A DNA stretch of 5,337 nt from Clostridia bacterium (GTDB lineage: Bacteria > Bacillota > Clostridia > Christensenellales > UBA1242). Positions within the stretch are counted from its first letter, which is position 1, and each line of letters opens with the position of its first letter. Location of the stretch: the NCBI GenBank assembly GCA_017553065.1, contig JAFZND010000108.1, forward strand, positions 1-5,337. Reading direction: 5' to 3'. A model generated the notes under the pieces. It worked only from the letters and a program-made list of their open reading frames with translations, made no database searches and was not told the DNA's origin. The translations under genes were made by a program, and so were the position numbers. Of this stretch, positions 1 to 5,337 are shown in pieces.

Positions 1-885
1 AAAGAAAAAATTAAAAAAATCAACATTGATGGCATAATAGACAGCAATTATGTTGCATCTTTTTTGGAAGAAAGACCGGGAAGTATATTTAAGCAAGTGG
101 GTACTAGTGAAAAACCAGATGTTGTTAGTGCAAAGTTATTGGAAGGAAGGGCAGCAATAATAGTGGATGGTAGTCCTATTGTATTGACTTTGCCATTTTT
201 ACTTTTTGAAGATATACAAAATAGTGATGATTATTATTCAAACAATGTGCATGCAAGTTTGATTAGGTGGCTTAGACTTGCGTGTTGTTTGATAACTATA
301 ATGTTGCCATCACTGTATTTAAGTGTGCAATTATACCATTACAAGGTGTTGCCACTAACTTTTTTGATTACCATAATTAATTCTACGCAGAATATCCCAT
401 TTACGCCATTTATGGAAATATTGTTTGTGTTAATATTGTTTGAAATTTTGTATGAAGCAAGTCTTAGAATGCCACAATATTTGGGCATTGCATTATCAGT
501 TGTGGGAGCGCTAATTCTAGGCGATACAGCAGTAGAGGCAGGACTTATTTCATCACCTGCGGTGATGATAGTAGCACTTAGCGGTATTACTTTATACACA
601 ATTCCCGACCACACTTCACAGCTAAGCATACTAAGATTTGGTTATACAATAATTGGTGGATTGCTGGGGTTTTATGGAGTGATAATTTTTAGTATATTTT
701 TGCTTATTCGATTAAGCGATTTTGATTCGTACGGCTCGCCATATCTTGCACCTTATGCGCCATATGTGAAAGGTGACACAAAAGATGGAATGTTCAAAGC
801 GCATTTAACAAGGTTCAAAAATAGGCCAAACAGCATTAAAAATACAAATAAGGTGAGGATGAGAAATGAAGACAATAACAAATAA
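1..885 (+). CDS. gerAA: GerAA-family spore germination receptor subunit A, 5'-truncated by the window edge
   Basis: In the family this is the large membrane subunit of the nutrient germinant receptor in the spore inner membrane. The frame is open from base 1, so a TTG at 64 is internal and the true start lies upstream. 294 residues are visible; full-length relatives are roughly 470-540, so much of the N-terminal soluble domain is missing. Visible residues 35-59 carry family signatures: SEKPD (usually TERPD), LLEGRAAIIVDGSP, then DDYY near 76-79. About five or six hydrophobic segments follow (near 92-111, 115-127, 137-153, 160-175, 183-202, 214-237). Between them are PFTPFMEIL, FEILYEASLRMP and GDTAVEAG, the last matching the family's usual GQAAVEAG. 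The tail has PYLAPYAP near 247-254 and then a basic cytoplasmic end. The 3' end overlaps the permease gene by 20 bases. The family call is firm. The symbol marks the family and not a specific orthologue, since gerKA-type paralogues look alike. Confidence 0.95.
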   Translation, partial: KEKIKKINIDGIIDSNYVASFLEERPGSIFKQVGTSEKPDVVSAKLLEGRAAIIVDGSPIVLTLPFLLFEDIQNSDDYYSNNVHASLIRWLRLACCLITIMLPSLYLSVQLYHYKVLPLTFLITIINSTQNIPFTPFMEILFVLILFEILYEASLRMPQYLGIALSVVGALILGDTAVEAGLISSPAVMIVALSGITLYTIPDHTSQLSILRFGYTIIGGLLGFYGVIIFSIFLLIRLSDFDSYGSPYLAPYAPYVKGDTKDGMFKAHLTRFKNRPNSIKNTNKVRMRNEDNNK

Positions 886-1987
886 ACAATTGTGCCGAAT
901 GATGTGTATTTCAATAATTGCTCTTAAATTTTTATATTTCCCCGCTATTGTTAGTAGCTATGCAAAAAATGATGCATACATATCTGTTTTGATAGGGTTA
1001 TTATTTGATTTTGTATTTGCAGTAATTGTGGTGTGCGCTTGTGCATTTTTTCCTGGTAAATCATTTAAAGATATTTTAATTAAATATTTTGGCAAAATTG
1101 TATTTTATGCCATTTATGGCATAATTTTTGTATATTTTATGCTAAAGACATTGCTTGCAGTAAAAGAAGTACACCATTATTTTTTGGAATTTTTATTTGA
1201 AAATTTCAGCTGGATTTGGTTTGCAATACCAATTGTTTTGCTTGTGGCTTATGTGGGGGCAAAGGGGTTGCGTAGTGTAGCACGAACAACTGAAATTTTG
1301 TTTATGCTAATTGTAATAGGTGTAATTTTAACAGTAATTATTCCCATAAAAGATGTAAATCTTGAATATTTATTGCCATTTATGTCACATCCAAGGGGTA
1401 TTGTGGAAGGAATATTTAGAACAACTTTTGTGTATGGTGATTGGATAATATTGCTAATGTGTATGGGAGATATAAAAGAAGATAAGTCATCACACAAAAA
1501 ATTGCTTGTGATAGTGGCTGCAACATATATATTTGTTGTGTTTTTTATGATTATGTATGTAGGGCTATTTAAAAATATTGGAATATACAAGCCATACGCA
1601 TTTAGTGATATGCCATTATATACTGATTTGCCAAACAATTCTGCAAGAATTGACTGGTTTAGTTCTATTATATGGACATTTGCATTGTTGCTTCAAATAT
1701 GTATAACAACATCTATTTCTTCATCCATTTTAAAAGAAATGTTTAAAGGAATTAAGCCCGTGGCGTGTGGTGGCATTTGTGCAATTATTTTGCTTGCTGG
1801 CATGATTGGTTTTTATATGAATTTATCAAAACTAATTGATGTTACTACTAGTACGACATTCTGCATTGCAACAATTGTGTTGCATATATTGTTGCCAACT
1901 ATTTTGTTAGTAATTATGTTGTGTGAGCAAATTAAAAAATATAGGGGGAAAATAAAACATGTTGGCAAAGCTAAAAAAGTTGTTTAA
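866..1987 (+). CDS. gerAB: GerAB-family endospore germination permease (receptor subunit B)
   Basis: This is an integral inner-membrane subunit of the germinant receptor, of the spore germination branch of the amino acid/polyamine transporter superfamily. In characterised relatives it is the ligand-binding subunit. The 373 residues match the usual length of about 360-370. About ten hydrophobic segments can be drawn (near 8-31, 37-62, 76-98, 117-135, 142-160, 180-202, 212-236, 263-287, 300-320, 331-354), followed by a lysine-rich cytoplasmic tail. Family-like motifs are AKNDAYISVLIG (33-44), VGAKGLRSVARTTEIL (130-145), LLPFMSHPRGI (169-179) and ARIDWFSSIIW (260-270). The ATG is fixed by AGGTGAGG at 851-858, seven bases upstream and inside the gerAA 3' end. 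Overlap on both sides (20 and 29 bases) implies translational coupling. The germinant cannot be read from the sequence. No operon promoter is visible; family members are usually forespore-expressed, and that start would lie upstream of the window. Confidence 0.94.
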   Translation: MKTITNKQLCRMMCISIIALKFLYFPAIVSSYAKNDAYISVLIGLLFDFVFAVIVVCACAFFPGKSFKDILIKYFGKIVFYAIYGIIFVYFMLKTLLAVKEVHHYFLEFLFENFSWIWFAIPIVLLVAYVGAKGLRSVARTTEILFMLIVIGVILTVIIPIKDVNLEYLLPFMSHPRGIVEGIFRTTFVYGDWIILLMCMGDIKEDKSSHKKLLVIVAATYIFVVFFMIMYVGLFKNIGIYKPYAFSDMPLYTDLPNNSARIDWFSSIIWTFALLLQICITTSISSSILKEMFKGIKPVACGGICAIILLAGMIGFYMNLSKLIDVTTSTTFCIATIVLHILLPTILLVIMLCEQIKKYRGKIKHVGKAKKVV

Positions 1988-3164
1988 AAACAATTTATTT
2001 GTTTTTATTATCATTGCAGGATTAATATATTTTGCCCCTGCTATTTATTTGCCATCACAGGCAAATGAAAAAGCAATTGTAACAGCTATTGGCATTGATA
2101 AAGAGCAAAATGATTATTTGGTATCAGCGCTAATTGTTATACCAACAGCGGAAAAAACAGATAGTGCAAACGGAGTGGAATTAGTCAATTCCACAGGCAC
2201 AACACTTGGTGATGCATTAAACAAAATGTCGTTAGATATAGGCAAAGCAATTGGACTTGCACACTGTGACGCACTTGTAATTAGTGATGATGTATTAAAT
2301 GATGATTTACGCTCCACACTAGATTACCTAAATAGGAGTGGTGAACTTACAAAAAATGCAATGCTATTTAATTCTAGTAAGAATGCCAAAGATGTGTTAG
2401 AAGCCGCAGTAGCAAGCAAAATTGTGCCCGCCCTAAAACTAAGCACAATGATAGAATACAACAAAGAGCACACAATCTCAAAAGATGCATCATTAGATGC
2501 ATTTTACACAGAGTATTACACGCCAAGTAGCATTAGTATGATTCCCATAATTGACATCAAAGAGAATAATGGCAGTAGCAATTCGCAGTCGGACAGTAGT
2601 GGTGATAAAAGTGACAAAATTTTAAATTGCAATGGAGATATTTGCGTACTTAAAACAGGCAAAAAAGTAGCAACACTTAGTGCTGATAACCTAAGTTGCT
2701 ACAACGCACTAAAACGAAACATAAAAACCGGCTTTATTAAACTAAAAAATGTAAATGGCGAAGGGTATAAAAATGCAGATATTATGCTTGAAATTAGAAA
2801 GAAAAATATCAAAAAAATTTGTAAATTTGAGAATGATACGCCAGTGATTGAGTACAAGGGTAATTTACTACTAAAAGTTGTGGAAATAAATAATGATAAT
2901 AATGATTTAAATTCGCTTAGCGAAGTAGAAACAAAAATTAATGAAACGGTAAAAATTAAACTAATGGAAGATATAAAGGATTGTTTGCACTATTCTCGTG
3001 AGCTTGCAACAAATAACAATGTTGATTTATTTGAATATGACAACCTTTTTAGTGCATACAAAAGCGATAAATGGGCCAAATTTAAGGAGGTTTATAACGA
3101 ACCAAAAGATTTTGTACCACATGTTGATGTGGTGATTGATGTGAAGATAGATGGCAAATTTTAA
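1959..3164 (+). CDS. gerAC: Ger(x)C-family germination receptor subunit C lacking a lipobox
   Basis: This is the third receptor subunit, normally a lipoprotein on the outer face of the spore inner membrane. The 401 residues match the family length. Residues 1-11 are basic and 12-30 form a hydrophobic segment, followed by NEKAIVTAIGIDKEQNDYLV (36-55), which matches the conserved opening of the mature protein. The middle region has AHCDALVISDDVL (101-113). A Ser/Asp/Lys-rich linker lies near 203-220. The C-terminal domain ends with EDIKDCLHYSRELATNNNVD (337-356) and VPHVDVVIDVKIDGKF, typical of the family. The first cysteine is residue 103, so the usual lipidated Cys after the signal segment is absent. 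The protein may instead keep an uncleaved N-terminal anchor, or be cut after SQA (33-35). The start ATG follows AGGGGG (1943-1948) at ten bases and overlaps gerAB by 29 bases. The family call is firm; the mode of membrane attachment is inference. Confidence 0.93.
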   Translation: MLAKLKKLFKNNLFVFIIIAGLIYFAPAIYLPSQANEKAIVTAIGIDKEQNDYLVSALIVIPTAEKTDSANGVELVNSTGTTLGDALNKMSLDIGKAIGLAHCDALVISDDVLNDDLRSTLDYLNRSGELTKNAMLFNSSKNAKDVLEAAVASKIVPALKLSTMIEYNKEHTISKDASLDAFYTEYYTPSSISMIPIIDIKENNGSSNSQSDSSGDKSDKILNCNGDICVLKTGKKVATLSADNLSCYNALKRNIKTGFIKLKNVNGEGYKNADIMLEIRKKNIKKICKFENDTPVIEYKGNLLLKVVEINNDNNDLNSLSEVETKINETVKIKLMEDIKDCLHYSRELATNNNVDLFEYDNLFSAYKSDKWAKFKEVYNEPKDFVPHVDVVIDVKIDGKF

Positions 3165-3184
3165 TAAAATTTGATAATATTCTA

Positions 3185-3214
3185 TTGACTTGAGGTGGTG
3201 TGTAAATGTATTAT
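3185..3214 (+). promoter_or_regulatory. candidate sigma-A-like promoter for the repeat-protein gene
   Basis: TTGACT (3185-3190) and TATTAT (3209-3214) are separated by 18 bases, close to the vegetative consensus. Transcription would start near 3221-3223, about 35 bases before the ATG at 3256. A second perfect -10 hexamer, TATAAT at 3222-3227, lacks a good -35 at the right distance. In DNA this AT-rich, matches of this quality also arise by chance, so this is a candidate only. Confidence 0.45.
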
Positions 3215-3226
3215 ATAGATATATAA
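3206..3226 (+). CDS. possible six-codon leader mini-ORF (MYYIDI)
   Basis: An ATG at 3206 is followed by five codons and TAA. GAGGTGG at 3192-3198 lies seven bases upstream, as good a ribosome binding site as any in the window. It can be translated only from a transcript starting upstream, such as read-through from the ger operon, because the candidate promoter would start transcription inside it. It overlaps the inverted repeat. It has no known homologue that I recognise and may be accidental. Confidence 0.2.
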   Translation: MYYIDI

Positions 3227-3230
3227 TACA
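3207..3230. promoter_or_regulatory. perfect 11-bp inverted repeat, operator-like
   Basis: The arms TGTATTATATA (3207-3217) and TATATAATACA (3220-3230) are exact reverse complements separated by the two bases GA. The left arm contains the candidate -10 TATTAT and the right arm contains TATAAT. A protein bound here would cover the promoter core, as repressor operators do. The stem is almost all A-T and has no following T-run, so a terminator role is unlikely. TGTA/TACA ends occur in operators of several regulator families, and I cannot name one. The symmetry is seen directly; its function is inferred. Confidence 0.5.
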
Positions 3231-3242
3231 ATTCACTATCGC

Positions 3243-3249
3243 GAGGTGA
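3243..3249 (+). promoter_or_regulatory. ribosome binding site that selects ATG 3256
   Basis: GAGGTGA at 3243-3249 lies six bases before the ATG at 3256. An in-frame ATG at 3250 directly abuts the motif and is too close for efficient initiation. An in-frame TGA at 3247-3249 rules out any start further upstream. Confidence 0.85.
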
Positions 3250-3255
3250 ATGCAG

Positions 3256-5337
3256 ATGACGAAGCAAAAACGATTGATCGTGAACATAATAATGGGAATT
3301 GCCTTGGCACTATTTTCGGTGGCAGGCATTCTTGTGTATTTTAACTATTACCCAAGAGTAACCATATACTTTATGGATGAATACGAGATTCTTAATTCTG
3401 TAGAATTAAAGAAAGGCAATATACTTCCAAACTTACCAAGACCAGAAAAAATTGGTAGCACATTTGAAGGTTGGTATACTGACGAAGAATTAACTGATAT
3501 GTATTACAATCGTTCTGCTGTTAATAGCGACATGGAATTATTCGCGAAATTCGAAAAGATTGTTTACACACTTACATTCAAAATGCCAGGCGATGATGAA
3601 AGTTTGCTATATGATACAGTTTATCCTTTCTATAACGACCGCATTTCTATTCCTACTGGTGAAGAATTTATAACTTATCGCGGAGCAAACATTCAACTTG
3701 CTACATACAAGCCAGGTTACAATTTTGTAGGTTGGACATTACATGAAGATGGTTCCGGAGATGTTTATACATCTACCACTGGATTCTATATGGTGCCAGA
3801 AAATTCAACATTGTATCCAAAATGGGAGCCAAAGAGTTGGGAATATACATTTAGGATAAAGACATATGATAATCCTAATAATGAAGGTATTCCTACAATT
3901 GCAGATTATGCATCTTACATGTATTCCTATTCAGCTCCATTTGCAAGACCAGAAAATCCTGTAGTTGAGCATCAAACATTTGTTGCTTGGTACTTTGATG
4001 CAGATTTCAATTATCCTGTTGATTTTGCTAATACTACAATTGGAACATCTGGCGAACTTATCTTAAATGGTGAAGTAAGAACAACCAACTTTATCTTGTA
4101 TGGTAAGTTCAAAGTGAACGAATACCACATTTCATTTGATACAAATGCTCCACAAGGCATCACAGTATTGTATGAAGACGGTTATTTGGATGATATTGTA
4201 ACATATTACAATGGGCTTGTAACGAATGTGCCAGACCACACAGGTATGACAGCAGTTCTTACCGTGGATAATTCTCGTGAAATGTATAAATTCATGGGTT
4301 GGAACACTCGTGCTGATGGCGAAGGTTATGTGATAAATGGTAATAGCACATTTAGATACGAACTAGATGAAGACATGACCCTTTATGCAATGTGGGAGAG
4401 ATATTACTATCTCACATTCTACTATAAAAATGAGCGTCTTGATTATTACACAACAAAAGCAATTACTGGCGATACAGTAAGTTTGCAACTTGCACTAAAA
4501 CAACCAAATATGGTTGATGATATTACCGAGCCAGGCAGACATTTTGCTGGTTGGACTGTGCGTTCGGGCGATTCTGATGTTACAGATGTAATTACATCGT
4601 ACACACTAACAAAGCCAAACGATGTGGCATTTAATGCTGAAATGGCAAACAATACGTATTACATCAATATCATTATTGATGCTGGAAGTGAAAAGAATCC
4701 AAGTATTGATTTCCCAACATCAGACGAATTATGCGCAAGTTTTAGGTCATCATTTAACAATATTCCTAGTTACACTCAATCTGTGATAAAACCAAACCAT
4801 CAAATGCAAGGTTGGGTTGTAATTGGCAAAAATGGAATGTTTGATAAAATTTTGACAGTTTCTAAATCTGGTGTGGAAGAAGTATTTACCATGAATGAGG
4901 CAAATATTAATTATGCCGAGTTTAGAGATGGTAGATGGACAATTGATATCACACCAAACTTTGTACAAATCTTGGATATAAATTATAATGTAAATATCCC
5001 AGGTTCTTCAATTACAATTGAAAGCGATTCAATGCTAAAAGGTCAGGGTCATGTAACACTTAAAAATCCTGCAACTCTTGGCATTACTCGTGAATATTAC
5101 ACATTTGAAGGTTGGGCACTAAGCAGTGGTGCAACTGAAAAAATATACTCTGCAGGTCAAAATGTTTCATTTGAGCAATCCACAACACTCTATGCTGTGT
5201 GGAAGCCTGTTCCATATACATTAAAAATTATTAATCGTGGTATTACAGGCCATAGCAATAATGAAAGTGCAACATTTAGTTTTGATGTGGAACATCCACT
5301 ACAATTGTATGTAAATTCATCAACTTTAAATGTTACA
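3256..5337 (+). CDS. membrane-anchored InlB B-repeat (Listeria-Bacteroides repeat) surface protein, 3'-truncated
   Basis: The frame stays open for 694 codons to the window edge with no stop, so the C-terminus is missing. Residues 1-6 are basic (TKQKR) and about 7-29 form one hydrophobic segment, giving a signal anchor or an uncleaved signal peptide with the rest outside the cell. The remainder is a chain of beta-rich modules of the InlB B-repeat/Flg_new kind. A typical module opens with a strand such as VTIYF or YHISFDTN, has a central F-x-G-W core, and closes with L-Y/F-x-K/x-W/F. Core tryptophans are at 73, 160, 245, 349, 433, 520 and 620. Only one cysteine (493) is visible. In other proteins this repeat supports surface display and ligand or adhesin presentation; the ligand here is unknown. 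No enzymatic domain or LPXTG sorting motif is visible in the part present. It lies 91 bases after the ger operon on the same strand, and a functional link to germination is unproven. Confidence 0.9.
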   Translation, partial: MTKQKRLIVNIIMGIALALFSVAGILVYFNYYPRVTIYFMDEYEILNSVELKKGNILPNLPRPEKIGSTFEGWYTDEELTDMYYNRSAVNSDMELFAKFEKIVYTLTFKMPGDDESLLYDTVYPFYNDRISIPTGEEFITYRGANIQLATYKPGYNFVGWTLHEDGSGDVYTSTTGFYMVPENSTLYPKWEPKSWEYTFRIKTYDNPNNEGIPTIADYASYMYSYSAPFARPENPVVEHQTFVAWYFDADFNYPVDFANTTIGTSGELILNGEVRTTNFILYGKFKVNEYHISFDTNAPQGITVLYEDGYLDDIVTYYNGLVTNVPDHTGMTAVLTVDNSREMYKFMGWNTRADGEGYVINGNSTFRYELDEDMTLYAMWERYYYLTFYYKNERLDYYTTKAITGDTVSLQLALKQPNMVDDITEPGRHFAGWTVRSGDSDVTDVITSYTLTKPNDVAFNAEMANNTYYINIIIDAGSEKNPSIDFPTSDELCASFRSSFNNIPSYTQSVIKPNHQMQGWVVIGKNGMFDKILTVSKSGVEEVFTMNEANINYAEFRDGRWTIDITPNFVQILDINYNVNIPGSSITIESDSMLKGQGHVTLKNPATLGITREYYTFEGWALSSGATEKIYSAGQNVSFEQSTTLYAVWKPVPYTLKIINRGITGHSNNESATFSFDVEHPLQLYVNSSTLNVT
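3355..5202 (+). repeat. seven divergent InlB B-type protein repeats
   Basis: Approximate module residues are 34-99, 103-190, 196-285, 289-380, 385-463, 467-570 and 576-649. An eighth begins at 654 (YTLKIINRG). Core variants are EGWY, VGWT, VAWY, MGWN, AGWT, QGWV and EGWA. Clear closing strands are LFAKF, LYPKW, LYGKF, LYAMW and LYAVW. Modules five and six lack a clear closing motif and their boundaries are uncertain. Similarity is at protein level only: apart from the GGT TGG codons in six of seven cores, no long nucleotide repeat was seen, so the array is old and not recently duplicated. Confidence 0.8.

Noticed and set aside
64..66. TTG as a possible start of the first gene
   Set aside because: The frame is open back to base 1, and the upstream residues (KINIDGIIDSNYV and following) match the GerAA family, so the gene starts outside the window.
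1249..1638. Open frame on the minus strand across gerAB, with similar shorter ones opposite the other genes
   Set aside because: They lie wholly opposite well-supported genes, have no family-like sequence that I recognise, and are the expected shadows of AT-rich coding DNA.
3156..3172. AAATTTTA/TAAAATTT inverted repeat as an intrinsic terminator
   Set aside because: It contains only A-T pairs, has a one-base loop and no T-run, and is too unstable to terminate.
3222..3227. TATAAT as the main -10 box
   Set aside because: There is no acceptable -35 hexamer 16-18 bases upstream, and TTGACT is 31 bases away. It is better explained as part of the palindrome's right arm.
3225..3232. AATACAAT resembling a sporulation sigma-E -10
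   Set aside because: No matching sigma-E -35 element at the proper distance; a single partial match in AT-rich DNA is not evidence.
3250..3252. Alternative in-frame ATG for the repeat protein
   Set aside because: It directly abuts the GAGGTGA motif, leaving no usable spacing; ATG 3256 has a six-base spacer.

Overview
The window is AT-rich, with all genes on the + strand, standard TAA stops and strong GAGGTG-type ribosome binding sites. It carries a GerA-type germinant-receptor locus. Together these point to an endospore-forming low-GC Gram-positive (Bacillota). A long Listeria-Bacteroides (InlB B-type) repeat protein next door fits a gut-type or uncultured Clostridia-like genome, but that placement is inference. 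No taxonomic marker gene is present.

Layout: positions 1-885 hold the 3' part of a GerAA-family receptor subunit, open from the first base. It is followed, with overlapping ends, by a GerAB-family permease (866-1987) and a GerAC-family subunit (1959-3164). The overlaps of 20 and 29 bases and the A-B-C order show one translationally coupled operon. In the family, the three products form a receptor in the spore inner membrane: A is the large subunit, B the ligand-sensing transporter-like subunit, and C usually a lipoprotein on the outer face. The C subunit here has no lipobox cysteine, which is the most notable departure from the family.

A gap of about 90 bases (3165-3255) separates the operon from the next gene. 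It has no convincing terminator. It does hold a plausible sigma-A-like promoter, a perfect 11-bp inverted repeat with a 2-base spacer lying over the -10 region, a six-codon mini-ORF with its own Shine-Dalgarno match, and a clear ribosome binding site for the gene downstream.

From 3256 to the window end (694 codons, no stop reached) runs a membrane-anchored extracellular repeat protein. It has one N-terminal hydrophobic segment, then seven divergent InlB B-type repeats and the start of an eighth. Its C-terminus and anchor are outside the window. Nothing in the sequence ties its function to germination beyond adjacency. No RNA gene, insertion sequence, CRISPR array or attachment site was recognised, and no stretch over 300 bases lacks a gene.
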